Shown here piece after piece: positions 1-11,479 of a DNA stretch of 64,000 nucleotides. The position numbers and the translations under genes are program-made. Source of the DNA: Phocoena phocoena (Eukaryota > Chordata > Mammalia > Artiodactyla > Phocoenidae); the NCBI RefSeq assembly GCF_963924675.1, contig NC_089238.1, positions 29,548,661-29,612,660 on the forward strand, read 5' to 3'. Numbering within the stretch: the stretch's first letter is position 1; the number at the start of each line of letters is the position of its first letter. The notes beneath the pieces were generated by a model. That model did not search any database. It had not been told where the DNA came from and was given only the letters and a program-made list of their open reading frames with translations.

Positions 1-272
1 TTGTGGTTGCCAAGGGAAGGGGTGGGGGAGGGATGGATTGCGAGTTTGGGATTAGCAGATGCAAACTATTATATATAGGATGGATAAACAACAAGGTCCC
101 ACTGTATAGCACAGGGAACTATATTCACTATCCTGTGATAAACCATAATGGAAGAGAATATGAAAAACAATGTGTACATATATATAACCGAATCACTTTG
201 CTGTATAGCAGAAATTAACACAACACTGTAAATTAACTATACTTCAGTAAAATAAATTTTTTTAAGAAAAGA
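1..272 (+). mobile_element. LINE-1 3' UTR and poly(A) end (cetartiodactyl L1)
   Basis: This is the 3' terminal part of an L1. It has a G-rich polypurine tract at 14-32, then the well-known cetartiodactyl L1 3' UTR text ending in AATAAA and an A-rich tail near 250-272. The left side is cut by the window edge. No ORF2 is present in the window, so the copy cannot be coding here. Confidence 0.85.
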
Positions 273-930
273 GAAATCAATGGAGAAACAGCTTCTCTTC
301 GCCTAGCCGTTGGTTGTCTCTCAAATTCTATAATCACTTTCTGAGCTTGCTTAAGACAACATTGATTTGGGCTGTTCAACTGGCATTTGGGAGTTCTATA
401 ACTAGGAAGTGTCAAATATTTGCAAGCTCATATGTCACGTTATGTGAGTCGAAAACATATTTTTTAAGATAACGCGTTATTAATGACACAATAAAATCTC
501 ACTAGTGCATAGGGTTGATAGATGTGGTTTATCTAATATTAAGCAGAAATTGGCATCTTGAGGGAAGTATCCGGATTCTGTGAACGCAGACACTGATATT
601 GAACAAGCGGGAACCAGGAGCAATCCGCTATTGATTAGATGGTGCAAGTAATTGTATTTACTGAGCCACTTTACTGGGTGGGGCAGAAGGCGAGCTGGTT
701 CTTCTTCAGAGTAAAGAAAGAGCAGTCAACAAAGATGATGTCGGCCGGAGCCCCCGAGCCAGGGCGATTTTCTTGGGCTTTACTCTGGCCTTGCCCTGGT
801 CCTAATCATGATTTACAGACGCAACATATGCTGGAAGTTTCCTAGTGTCTTCCTGGGTCCAAATGCTTATGTTTCATGGCAGTTCCCTGGTATGTCTTTT
901 AGTAGAGCTAACCTCTTGCATTATGTTCAG
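273..930. other. Unique intergenic sequence
   Basis: No recognisable repeat, RNA gene or coding signal seen. Short open frames at 639-1038 run into the trinucleotide-like tract that follows and look spurious. Confidence 0.5.
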
Positions 931-933
931 TCT

Positions 934-1256
934 TTACCTCCATCCTCCTCCACCACCGCCATCAGCACCACCACCACCATCGCCATCACCACCACCGCTA
1001 TTACCAATACCACCCCTGGTACCACTGCACCGCTATGACCACCACCACTACCACCGTCACCACTGTGACCACCACCGCCACAGCCACCATCTCCACCATC
1101 ATCACCATCACCAAACCACTATTAATAATACCACCATGGATACCACTGCACCACTATGACCACCACCACCATTGCCATTACCATTATTACCACCATAACT
1201 ACCACCACCATCACTAATATCACTAACATTAATAGCATGACAACCACCACCCTACC
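934..1256 (+). repeat. Degenerate (CAY)n tract with a 121-bp higher-order copy
   Basis: About 320 bases are built of CAC/CAT/ACC triplets. The block reading ACCACTGCACC-CTATGACC occurs at 1021 and again at 1142, so a unit of about 121 bp is duplicated on top of the triplet pattern. The tract is nearly stop-free and gives artificial poly-Thr, poly-His and poly-Pro open frames. Confidence 0.85.
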
Positions 1257-1260
1257 CATG

Positions 1261-1639
1261 AGGAGGGAGTATGCTTTTGAGTTTGACGGTCATGGGTTTG
1301 AACTCCTGTCAGCCACTGTGTCCTCCTTATTAGTATTGTCATCCGACCGAGAGGGTTTTGAGAAGGTACAAATGAGTTAAAATGAGTTCATGTCTGTAGA
1401 ACACTTGCCACATAGCAGGCATTCAGTGAACAGAAGATACTGTGCTATGTCTTTGAGGAAATATTGTGAATTCTTAGCTTTTTTGTTCCTAATGCAATTT
1501 TCTATCTCAAGGGAAGGTTTGACTTTCCTTCCTCCCTCCCTCCCTCTCTTCCTTTCATCCTCTAGATTCTTTAGTTCTGTGACTGAATTGTTTGTGAAAA
1601 CCTTTCATTCATCAGAAATGCCATTATCCCAATCTTACC
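1261..1639. other. Unique sequence with a short CT-rich patch
   Basis: Contains a pyrimidine-rich patch near 1527-1560. Nothing else recognised. Confidence 0.45.
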
Positions 1640-1858
1640 TTTATCCACAGAGATAAGTCATCCCAGCCAAAGCCGTCCTTAGATCAGCCAGCCCCAGCCA
1701 ATCTGCCAGTTGATGACATTTGCATGGTCAAGTCCAGGCAAGATCAGCCTAGATAAATCATATTTCATCCCCCACAAAAATAACATTGTTTTAAGGCACT
1801 AAGTTGGAGAGTAGTTTGTTACACAGCAAAATGGTAGCACTAGATAACTGATACACTC
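1640..1858 (+). mobile_element. MLT1-like MaLR LTR fragment (3' part)
   Basis: The right end (about 1790-1858) matches the typical 3' end of MLT1-class ERVL-MaLR LTRs (TTTTAAGGCACTAAGTT, then GTTTGTTACACAGCA and a GATAACTGATACA end). The 5' part is diverged. Confidence 0.55.
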
Positions 1859-1879
1859 TCCCCAAACCATTCTCTACCC

Positions 1880-2458
1880 AACATTCAGCATAATCTTAAC
1901 ACATAAGTCAGATCATGACTCTGCCCTGCTTTACGTTATCCTTCAGTACCTTCCATTGCACTTGGATAGAACCCCAACTGGAACACAGCATATGGCTGGG
2001 GTACCCGGCCTCTGCCTGGGTCACTGACCTTATTTCAAACACATTTCTGCCAACTTCTCCACCTGTCACCATGGCTTTTCCCACTCTTTGAATTACCAAA
2101 GTGCTCTCCTGCCTCCGGGTGATGTAAATGCTGTTCTTTCTGCCCCAGTGTTCTCTCCAACTTCCCCACACCTTCACTCTTCTCGCAGCTCATTCCTTCC
2201 CTTCCTTCAGGTCTTAGAGGTGTCATCGTTGACCTCCTGTCTCAGGTGGATCCCCCATGCCTGTCTCAATCCCTCACTTGTTTCCTTTATAATAATGATC
2301 ACAGCTCACAATTATTTACTCTTTTCTATTTGTTGGGGGAATCTACCTCTCTCACTAGAATCTAAGCCCCACGAAGGCAAGAATTTTATCTTTTCTGGGC
2401 ATCATGGACTTATCAGCATTTAACTTAGAATCTGAATCAGAGTAGGCATTCAGTAACC
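1880..2458 (+). mobile_element. LINE L2, 3' portion
   Basis: The order of landmarks is that of L2 3' ends: a cytosine-rich upstream part, TTCAGGTCTTAGAGGTGTCA, an AGAATCTAAGCCCCACGAAGG block, and a terminal GTAGGCATTCAGTAA. Diverged and non-coding. Confidence 0.7.
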
Positions 2459-2481
2459 AATTTTTCTATCCCCACCAAAAT

Positions 2482-2703
2482 AATAACCATGTCACGCACT
2501 GCCCTAAATGCTTTAAATGTATTCATCTGGTTAATCTTCACGACAGCTATGAGTAGGAACCATTATAATCTCATTCTGTAAATGAGAAAATGAGGCATAA
2601 AGAGGTTAAGGAAATCATCCAAAGACACTCAGCTAGAATTTGGCGTTGTCAGGATGTGAACCGGGCAGTCTGACATCAGCATCTGAGCCCTTAACTGCCC
2701 TGT
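2482..2703 (-). mobile_element. MIR SINE
   Basis: This is a reverse-complement MIR. The core TTCTGTAAATGAGAAAATGAGG is followed by AGAGGTTAAGGAAATC and the 5' tRNA-related part near 2660-2700. Confidence 0.8.
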
Positions 2704-2859
2704 ACCTGTGAGCTGACACCATTGTACGTCCAATGTACACGAAAGTTCTCAAAGCTGAGGTAACATGTGCTAGGACCTCTCAGGCAGTAATTACAAAGAT
2801 GTGGTTAAAGCATGGAAAGCTTGACTCTTCACCACTATGGTTTTTTCGGCACCCATGCT

Positions 2860-3200
2860 AGTGTGTCAGGACTCCGTGTCTGGCCAATGCTGTTCCCTCT
2901 TCTCAGAAATCTCTTTCTCAACAGCTCCCTTATTGACTTGGCAAACACCTACCCATTCTTCAGGGTTTGGCTCAACTATTTCCGTCGCCATGGAGCAGGG
3001 TTAGCTTCCACTCCCCTCTCTGGGTGCCCATATCAGTAGTTCCACGCTACTGATAGTAGTTCTACCAACCACTATGTACTATGTTTATTCTTTTCCTACC
3101 CAACTAGATGGTGAGCTCTTAGAGGCAAGACTCATGTCTACCTTACCACAGTATCCTCATCACGGTGACTGGCTACTGGAAGGGGGCTTAATACGTGTGA
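2860..3200 (+). mobile_element. LINE L2, 3' end
   Basis: L2-like 3' landmarks are present: GGTGAGCTCTTAGAGGCAAGAC followed by a degraded GGCTACTGGAAGGGGGCTTAATA end. Confidence 0.55.
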
Positions 3201-3284
3201 TTTGATTGACTAAATGGGCTTCCACTTATGTTGTTTCTGTATTTCCATCCCTGGAGAGCAGAGTTTATTTTTTCCTATTAAAAG

Positions 3285-4140
3285 TAAATTCCATAAGCAG
3301 ACAAATGCTCAAAGATATGTATATAGAGAATTTCATCACAGCATTGTGTATAATAAAAAAACAACAAAAAGAAGAAAACAAGGTTCCTTAGTCTTTTTAG
3401 GCTGCTATAATAAAAAATACCATTTCATACCATAAACTGGGTGGCTTAAACACCAATTTCTGGCAGCTGGGAAGTCCAAGATCAAGAAGAGGGAAGATTC
3501 AGTATCTGGTGAGGGTCTGCTTGCTGGTTCATAGATGACCATTGTCTCACTGTGTCTTCACATGGTGGAAGGCATAAGGGAGCTCCCTGGGGTCTCCTTT
3601 ATAAGGACACTAATCTCATTCATGAGGGCTCCACCCTGATGACCTAATCACCTCCCCAAAGACCCCGTCTCCTAATACAATCACATGGGGAGTAAGATTT
3701 CAACATACGAATTTGAGAGGGACATAAACATTCAATCTATTGAATAATTTAAATGCCCATCCATCACAGTTGGTTAAATGCATGACCTTTCATTCATATA
3801 TCTAAGTACTATTCAGGAATTTAAAAAAATAAGGTAAAAATACTGACAAGAAAATTGTTTACAATATATTATTAAATTTAAAAAGCATATTACATAAACA
3901 ATACTATGGTATGGATTTTTTTTTTTTTTTTTTACTATCTTAATGGATAATGCATAAGGGAACAGAGGTGTCCATAGACTAATTCCATAGGAAGACTCTG
4001 AAGGGACAGGGACCAACTTATCAGTATGTTAATCTCTGATGAGGGAAAGGTAGGATTACAAGTAGTTTCCTTCTTTACGGTGGTCTGTTCTTTTTTGAAT
4101 TAGTTTTCACCATGAATAATCTTTTGTTTCATAATCACCA
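3285..4140 (+). mobile_element. Ancient L1M/HAL1-type 3' end split by an LTR
   Basis: The left part (3285-3383) and the right part (3745-4140) together read as the old L1M 3' region: 'AAATGCCCATCCATCA', 'ACTATTCAGGAA', and a final block near 4030-4110. They are separated by a MaLR LTR, so the LTR inserted into an existing L1M. A poly(T) run lies at 3916-3933. Confidence 0.55.
3386..3742 (-). mobile_element. MSTA/MLT1A-type MaLR LTR
   Basis: Read on the minus strand this is a nearly full MaLR LTR, about 355 bp. It has the ATGTTGAAATC-like 5' end (3690-3720), the GGGTGGAGCCCTCATGAATG block (about 3620-3640), the TCTTGGACTTCCCAG block and the 3' TATAGCAGCC end (3395-3410). It is a solo LTR: no internal MaLR sequence flanks it. 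Confidence 0.8.
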
Positions 4141-4144
4141 AATA

Positions 4145-4807
4145 AAGCACTAATACAATAATAATTATGTTTTAACATTGCCCAATTATCCTGCCTCCAT
4201 GGCTGACTCCATGGTCATGATCACAAATGTTCCAGAGCCCATGAGAAATGTAGCCAAGTGCTCCCAGGGTTTCCAAAGAGGACATTCAAAGGGGACGGAA
4301 GTGCCTGGTGGTCACAGAACTTGGTACTTCCCAGACAGGAGAAGAAGCAGGCATTGGGGTTGTCTGTCCCTGATAGGAATTCCATGTCGACTGTCTGAGG
4401 GGAGTTGATCTTAAAATGCTCAGCGTGGAGTTTCAGCACGGTCACTGAGTTTACCACTTGTAAAGTGTGCCATTTCTGTTCCCTAACACACTTCCCATAC
4501 TTTAAGAAAACGTGTGCCAGTATCCTAAGACAGGACTAGGAAACATTTGTCCATAGTCTATCACCACCATCCCTTGGGTTGTGGCTGTCTCCTCCTTCCC
4601 CACTGACCCCTGAAACATCTCCTTTGGATAACCTCTTAGCATCAGGTTGTAAGAGAAAAATCAGAATGTTCCTCCATTTTTAATATCCTCACGCTCTATT
4701 TGGCAAATAGAGAGGTTTCCAAAACCTAGATGGAATCAGTTTGGTTCAAAAAAATTCATTTTTAAACTGCTATGTGGTAGACATTGTATATGGGTTGAAG
4801 GATATAG
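4145..4807. other. Unclassified sequence
   Basis: No repeat family or coding signal recognised. Confidence 0.4.
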
Positions 4808-4980
4808 AATTTCATTCATTCATTCTTTCAACAAGCAAGTATTGGGCGCTTTCACGAGCCAGGCACTGGGCTCTGTGCTGAGGTTACAAGGATGGACAAG
4901 GAGATCCTCATGGGAGGAGACAGACCCATGAACAGATCATCTCATTATAACAAATTTCCTCCCTGACATGTAGAAAGAGA
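4808..4980 (-). mobile_element. LINE L2 3' end
   Basis: This is the reverse complement of the L2 terminus: a TTCATTCATTC repeat, CCAGGCACTGGGCTCTGTGC, then a rearward block ending in TCCTCATGGGAGGAGACAGA. Confidence 0.75.
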
Positions 4981-6139
4981 GCCACGAAATAAATGGCCAT
5001 GTGGGTTTCAGGGATAAGAAGTGTGTCCCTTGAGGCAGGACTGCCACTATCCCTCGTGGTGACTTTGTGTCAATTAAAGACAGGTTGCCTTTCTCAAGAT
5101 ACTTCTATCTATCAAAAATTGTACTGATTTGCTTAAACAAAGCACATTATTGTCATTTGCCAGAAAATTGTCATGACAAATATAGAAATCTACAAAGAAT
5201 ATGTGAATGGCATCCCCTGAGATCTGAGCTCTTGTGCAGTACACAACCTGCACAGCTGTACATATGCTGGCTCTGTCTAAGTGTGTCCAGGGGCCCAAGT
5301 TGGAGGTGTGAGCATGTCATGTCCTGGCCTGATTAAGAGTCAGGACTGACATTGTTCCATCTGGCCTTTTCCTCCCTATATGTCAAGTAGTTTCTTATGA
5401 AAGTAATCATATGTTTACCTCTGTCCCAAAGCCTGGTCTTATTCGTCTAGACAGATTCCACTTATGAATATACAGTCCTGAATTTTGCAGCTCAGATGGT
5501 GGTCATGTGGGCATGGCTGGCATACCAGCCTCAGGAGGGGATCAGAACGGGGCTACTGGAAAGGGAATCACCAACATCAAGAAAATGGCAGATACTGGAC
5601 CAAGCATGGGCCGGATAGGGAGAGAGCAACAATCCAAATGCTTCTGGCCACAGGATAAAATCAAAGACATCTAGTTCTTAACAGGCCCACAATTTACGGC
5701 CTCCCCAGGCTAATCTAGAAATTACCTAGGCATTGATTAACCCTGACTTGTCTAGTCAGTAAATCTCCACGGGGACCTGAAAATGAAGCCTGGGTTTGAA
5801 AGGCACCTGCCAGGAAGAACTGATTTAAGGTGTGATGTAAGCCATGGCAGAAGTAGCTGTGAACAGAAAGCCCTCTTTTCCAGAGAACATGCCTTTTCTC
5901 CTCCCAGAGAACCAGACCTTTACCCCAACTCCAGCAGGGTCTGGGAGGGGGGATGGTCCTCCTTTCCAGGCTATGGAAGCATCACACTGGAAACGTGTTC
6001 CCCTCGCATCGCCCCTGATGGGAAGAGGAACTCAGATAAAGGAAACAGATACATATCTGTTGTTGTGGAGCTTTGTTTCCACACATGATATATGGTTCCG
6101 GAGGAGGAGCTGCAAAACAAATTATTGTGTCTCCTCGCC
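4981..6139. other. Unique sequence, no features seen
   Basis: Mixed-composition DNA. Open frames at 5067-5336 and 5783-6155 have no recognisable domain and overlap on both strands, so I do not call them. Confidence 0.4.
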
Positions 6140-7110
6140 ACCGACAGGTCTTTAGTGGGGCTGCTTGGGGAGGAGAGATGCTGGCGATTAGCAGTTACCT
6201 CACAATAGGTCCCTGGTACAGGAAAAGTGTCTGAAGTTTATCTATTGTTGAGTGAGATAATTTATCGTTGCCCAGGGTTAAGGAGCAATTCCAGTCCTTT
6301 CCTACTTCGGGAACAGAGATTTATAAGATGACACCCAAATTTAGACATTGAGACGCTGCCGGCAGAACGTCCGCAAAGGCTGATGATGGCTCCTGTGCGT
6401 TTGAAGCCAAGTCATTCACAGAGCTAATTTGAGGCTCTCCTCGGAAACTATATTTGCTTTCTGAGTGCATGGTGAGTTTTCATTTGGGCTCTGACCAGCT
6501 GACAGCTATGCAAGTTTGTAGATACCAGTAATTGAATATAGATAACCTTGATGGTTGACCTCATCAGAGCCAGGCCTGGCTGCTTCCCATTGTTCCTGGT
6601 TTTGCCAGTTGATACTGAACTGTGGCCGGATGAATTTATATATTAAGAATTCGCTGCGGTGGGAACTGCTTATCATTCCCCCGTCTATCCCGTAAGCTTC
6701 TATTTACTGGACGTGGTGAGCTGGGAATGAAAGCCGTGATTTGACTGTTCGCTATTAGGGATGGCAAGCGGCGTGTTAGAAAAGCTTTATTAATTTCTAA
6801 AAACAAAGGAGGGTAGGGGTCATGCTTTTGATTTACACAAACTGTGGAGAGAGGCTCTTGTCTCACAAAGCCGCTCGGGGCTGTCTGAAGTTGGTCGCCA
6901 GCCATCTTTTCAGTGTTCAATTTCGCTTAAAAGCAGAGTTTGAAGTGTGCTCAGCGCTGTCGCCAGCGATGCTCTTGTATTTTAAGGGAAGTATTGGAAG
7001 AGGTTCAGAATTGATGGCTTATGAGGAGAGAGGCTTTAAGAAGTCTCTAAGAGGGCAAGGCGGCCACGATCCTCGGGAGGGGACAGCAGGTCACAGGGCC
7101 ACGTAAACTG
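6140..7110. promoter_or_regulatory. Candidate conserved noncoding block
   Basis: About 970 bases carry no recognisable transposon and no simple repeat. They contain dense developmental-type motifs: ATTGTT SOX-like cores at about 6244 and 6592, a GATAATTTATC near-palindrome at about 6256, a CAGCTG E-box near 6500, and an AT-rich TTTATTAATTT near 6787. Repeat-free, motif-rich DNA in a desert suggests enhancer-like sequence. This is inference; conservation was not measured. Confidence 0.35.
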
Positions 7111-8164
7111 GTGGGTACAAGTTAGGATGTTTGCATGAGGCTTCTCGGCTGTTTAAGCCAACCACTGTCAGCAGAAGGTAACCGTGGGACTCCCTCCACG
7201 GTGGGCTCTGCAGCCATGACTACTTTCCTCTTTATGCTTTTCTGAATTGTTGAAACGTCAACAGTGAACATGGATCATTTTTGCCCTCAGAAAATAAAAA
7301 GGATGAAACTGTCGAGACGTTTTTGTTTTTTTTCCTAGAAACTGTGTTATCCAGCCATCTGGAAGCTGATCTGTATTTCTCCAAGCTCTCCTTCCACGGC
7401 CTTTGAACTTCACGGCCAGCGCAGGGGGTGTTAGGAAAGGCCAGAGTCTGTGTCCTTTTTAGAGGCGGGGGTCAGAGGGTGACACCGTGGACAGGGGAGG
7501 AGGGATGAATGTGACCCAGGTAGCCCTTGTCTGACGCGTGGCATCTTGGCCGCTAATGACGCAGCGTGGAGTCAGGGGGTCTGGGCTTTGGAAACGGTGC
7601 GGGTGGGAACTCCCGAGGCCTCTCTGACGAGCAGCTGTGTGTCACCGCTCAGCTGAGGGGATCCGCCTTTGATGCTTTGAACATCAGAGCATCAGAGCTG
7701 TTCTTCATCCTGAGAAGGAAGGTTTGGGTTAGTCAGCCAGGGCAAATAGCTCAAGGGAAATTTCACTTTCCCTTTGTCGGGGCCCCTGCTTTCATGTGCT
7801 GGGACTGTACATCCCAACTACCACATGGGGAGAAGTCTCGCCGGACGCCGGCGTACGCAGCCCAATTTGGGGACTGAGTGGGGAGGAGGCGACCACCCAG
7901 TGCTGGAGGCCCATATGGGGAGCTGCGACACAGATCAAGCCTGGAGGAAGGGTGGCTGCAGGCCTGAAATAACCTCTCCGTGAGGCGATCTGCTGTCCCT
8001 GTAGTCACCGTCACCGCGGGGACCGGCTGGGGGATTTTTCTACCTGGGCCAGTCCAACCGGTCTGGCCTCCCTTCCCAACAAGGACAGCCCTGTTTGTGT
8101 CTCTGCTGCTCTGGGCATGTTTACCTTGGAAAGAAGGGAACGAGGGCATGCGAGGATGCAACAG
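7111..8164. other. Unique, moderately GC-rich sequence
   Basis: No repeat recognised. Open frames on both strands (7566-7877, 7763-8161) overlap each other and show no domain. Confidence 0.4.
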
Positions 8165-8167
8165 CCT

Positions 8168-8402
8168 CCACCGTCACCTGTGGTGCATGGAGCCAGATGT
8201 GTGGGTTTGAACCCAACTCTGCTCCCTGTTAGCTATCCTACCCTGAGCAATGATTGCATCACTCTCTGGCTTAGCTTCCTCCTCTGTGAAATGGGTTTGG
8301 TATCCATATCGAGCCTCTGGGATTGTTGCGAAGAACCAGTGGAGTCAATACACCCTCAACGCTCCCCGCTCCGCCTGGCGCTGGAAGGCGCTCCACAAAC
8401 AT
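8168..8402 (+). mobile_element. MIR SINE
   Basis: Forward MIR: GGGTTTGAACCCAACTCTGC (tRNA-related B-box region) followed by the core CTTAGCTTCCTCCTCTGTGA and AATGGG. Confidence 0.75.
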
Positions 8403-9365
8403 CAGCTCTCGCTGAAAACATCCATTTGATATTCATTTGAACCCAGTCCAGAGATCCTCAATATGTTAAAAAGCACCTTCAAGAGAGGACCGCTTCTTCC
8501 AACACTGGGAATAATGTTTATTAAGCAACATCGTGATTTCAAAAGAATTAATGCAGCCCAGCCAACATCCATCCTCAAATGTGTCTTGAGCACTTTATAG
8601 TTCTGAGGACTCTGTTCCTTTCATTAGAATGACCTACACTGGGACTCAGTCCTTGGGAGCCCCAAATCCCCCAAATAAGGCAGGGTCTGGGGGGAGCTGG
8701 GAGTGTTGGTTCAGGCTGGATATGGAGAAGGGGCAGCAGGAGTGATGGCAGTGATGAAAACCAAGCCAGAGACCGGAGGTCCTTCAGTGCAGGGAGAAAG
8801 TGATTGTCAGTGGAGGATGCTGGCAAGGCGGCAGGAGGCTCAGGCAGCCCACAGCGTGCAGTCGAAGAGGTCTGGGGAGGACAGGGGAAGTGATGGAGCG
8901 GCTGCTGAGATGCGCTTGACCTTGGGCTCAAAACGATTTACCCTAGAGCCTGCTTAATGGTACCCGTGAAATCTGGAGGTCCCAGGTATTTGCAGGAAGT
9001 CATTTCAGTGTGCTGGGTGACAGCAGATGGCCTTAGGCTAGCTGGAAGAGCAGTAGCAGAGGTAAGATTGCCGCAGGGGACCTTGGCCTCTTCCTCTTGT
9101 GAGCCCAGCACGGCATCGGGATGTGGACTCTGAGACCCACACCACAAGAACCGTGGTTGAAAGGGTCTAAAGAGCCTCCATCTCCGGGAGCTCTAGAGAT
9201 TTTCACATGAGTGAGAAAATCCTCTAATCACCACCTGAGATGTTTAGTTCATGCATCAACAATATTTATGTGGAAGTAATTGTACCAGGCGCTGGAAATA
9301 ATTTTCTCTAGAGCCGGAATTATCTCCAGTCTTACGCCCAAAGCTTTAGTATGTCAGAATTATGG
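8403..9365. other. Unique sequence
   Basis: Nothing firmly classified. A GGGAG/AGGAGG-rich stretch at 8690-8900 could be a badly diverged L2. Confidence 0.4.
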
Positions 9366-9367
9366 GG

Positions 9368-9497
9368 GAAGTCGGTCAAAATGCGGATCCCAGGGCCCCA
9401 CCCAAGAGATTCTGATCCAGTGAGTCTAGCCTGGGGCCTGGACATTTGCATTTTGAACAAGTACAGATTTTGCCTACTGAGGCCAATGAACCATGGT
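9368..9497. mobile_element. MER5A-type hAT-Charlie MITE fragment
   Basis: Two complementary halves typical of MER5A are visible: AAAATGCGGATCCCAGGGCC and, after TCTGATCCAGTGAGTCT, GGCCTGGACATTTGCATTTT. No transposase. Confidence 0.65.
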
Positions 9498-9514
9498 GTG
9501 TCTGTCTGTCTGTC

Positions 9515-9622
9515 CATCCGTTTAGCTATCATTTACTAAACACCCGCTAGGTACCAAGCACTGGGTTGGGCACTGGGGAACGGAAAAAGGCATGGCCATT
9601 GTTGGCAAGTGGCTCGTGACGA
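9515..9622 (-). mobile_element. LINE L2 3' end
   Basis: Reverse L2 terminus: ATCATTTACTAAACACCCGC then CCAAGCACTGGGTTGGGCAC and GGGGAACGG. Confidence 0.6.
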
Positions 9623-9696
9623 TTAGAAAGGGTTGAGTTCAATAACCATAACAGTTCCTACCATTTCAAACGCTATAATCTTAAACAAGACGCTTT

Positions 9697-9776
9697 TAAT
9701 AGGCTAGTGAACAGAGAATATATTACTCTCTCTCAAACAAGAGAGAGTAATATATTCTCTGTTCCCTAGCCCATTA
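9697..9776. repeat. Near-perfect 80-bp inverted repeat (hairpin)
   Basis: Positions 9709-9733 and 9740-9764 are perfect reverse complements (25 bp) around a 6-base loop CAAACA at 9734-9739. Pairing continues outward with two single mismatches to about 9697 and 9776, giving arms of about 36 bp. The stem is AT-rich with a (CT)/(AG) apex. It does not resemble MADE1 or another MITE I know. Confidence 0.9.
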
Positions 9777-9814
9777 GGTCCAGTTGTTAGATAGAGTTTA
9801 TAGTGGACAAAACA

Positions 9815-10055
9815 ACACTTACTATAAACTGGGCAGCTTTCTCAGTGCTATGCATCTTCTATTTAAATGTTAGTCTTCGCAACAACTTTACGAGGCTGGT
9901 GTTACAGCCATTCCCATTTTACAGATGAGAAAATTGAGACATAGGATCGCTTAGCAAGGCCTCACAGGTAGGAAGTGGTAAGCTACATAATCCGACCCCA
10001 GGCAGTCTAAGCCCAGGGCCTGTACACTTAATTATCACACTGCTTCCTATCAACA
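9815..10055 (-). mobile_element. MIR SINE
   Basis: Reverse MIR with the core CCCATTTTACAGATGAGAAA and the TCACAGGTAGGAAGTGG block. Confidence 0.85.
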
Positions 10056-10338
10056 TGCGATTTGTGAAGTTTTGAGGCTGAAAAATGCTGCAGTACAACT
10101 AGTTATTCTGATACTGCATCTATACAAACAGAGGAGAAAAGATTTTGTGTCTTGACTGGTATCTGAAAGAACCTAGAGCACCTTTATTTATCTGGATGCG
10201 AGGGTGGGAGTGAGGATGGTGGCGGCTGAGAGACAGAGGCTGAACTTCACAAATAGCAAGTCTGAAGGTTTAGTTTCACAAACAGCCGAAAATCTCAACC
10301 TGGAAAAATGCATTTGGATTGGCAAAGCTAGAAGACTT
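10056..10338. other. Unclassified sequence
   Basis: Nothing recognised except the start of the L1M that follows. Confidence 0.4.
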
Positions 10339-10600
10339 TGATAATATCCAAATGTTGGCAAGGGTATGGGAAACAGCTCCTCCCGTACACTGCTGGTAGG
10401 TGTGCAAATTGGTTTGACCATTTGGAGGGTGAGTTGGCAATACCTAGTAAAAATTCAAGTGTGCATGACCTATAATTGTGCAAATCCACTTCTAAATATG
10501 TCCATGTGTGCCCAAGGAGATGGAAAAGATGTTATTAAAACATTGGAAAAACTGGGACAACCTAAATATCTACCAATAAGGGGTATGGGTGAAAAAAGAG
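10339..10600 (+). mobile_element. Ancient L1M fragment (3' end of ORF2)
   Basis: The text follows the old L1 ORF2 3' region: ATGTTGGCAAGGGTATGGGA, ACACTGCTGGTAGGTGTGCA and AATTGGTTTGACCATTTGGA. Strongly diverged with no usable frame. Confidence 0.65.
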
Positions 10601-10679
10601 TTTCAACCCACGCAACTCTTCCAGCAAGATCCCAGCTTGCTACTTCAAACCCATGGCTTGAGAAACTCGTTCTAATGCT

Positions 10680-10945
10680 AAGTGGCTGTGGAGCCTAATG
10701 GTTAGAAACATAGTTTTTGTTTGTTTGTTTTGGCCCAGACTGCCTGCCATGAATCTTGTCTCCTTCCTTTACTCATAGCGTGATCTTAGGCAATTTTCTT
10801 GATCTCTTTTTGCCTTAGTTTCCTCATCTGTGAAATGGGAGTGACAATAATATCACCTTGCTCATAGGGCTGTTATGAAGACTTAAAGCATTAATGCAAG
10901 TGAATCTCCTAAAATCGTATGTGTTACATAGTGTTCATTGCATAG
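10680..10945 (+). mobile_element. MIR SINE, nearly full length
   Basis: Forward MIR with the 5' GTGGAGCCTAATGGTTAGAA, the core TTTCCTCATCTGTGAAATGG and the following CTCATAGGGCTGTTATGAAG. Confidence 0.85.
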
Positions 10946-11479
10946 ATTTTTCTCATGTGACCAGTAAATGTGGGATGGGATGAGATGATGATGATTACCA
11001 ATGGCTTGGATCTGCCTCAGGTATTCATTGGAAAAGTAAAAACAAACAACAAAGAATAAAGCTCAAAGAAATGAACTTGGCTGGTATGAACCAAGTGGAA
11101 GGCTGGATCCTTACTTACAAACTAGATAAGCTCATCTCATAGTCAGGAAAATGGTGAGAGAAACGAATCGTTGCTGGTGGCCTCTGATAGAGAGGAAAGG
11201 GTAATAAAGAAACAGGGTCTTTCCATAGAAACCAGATTTTAAGGGTTCAGCACAGAGGCATTGATGCTTATTAGGGGTAAAATATGGTAGCCATACATTC
11301 ACATGGCCAGAGTGAAACTAACAAAAGCTTACTCCCTCGGGGGCAGAGATGGTGTCATGGCCAGCACTTCCATTCTGGCTGCAATGCCAATCTCTTTTGT
11401 CATCCTGAAAGTCTGAAACATTGTTCAGGATTTTCCCACAGTGAGGGAAATGTTTTTATTCCAGTCCCCAGTGAACCCC
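10946..11479. other. Unclassified sequence
   Basis: No repeat or gene recognised. Confidence 0.4.

Noticed and set aside
845..1217. Pro/His/Thr-rich open frames
   Set aside because: Low-complexity CAY triplets read in three frames; no initiation context or conserved domain.
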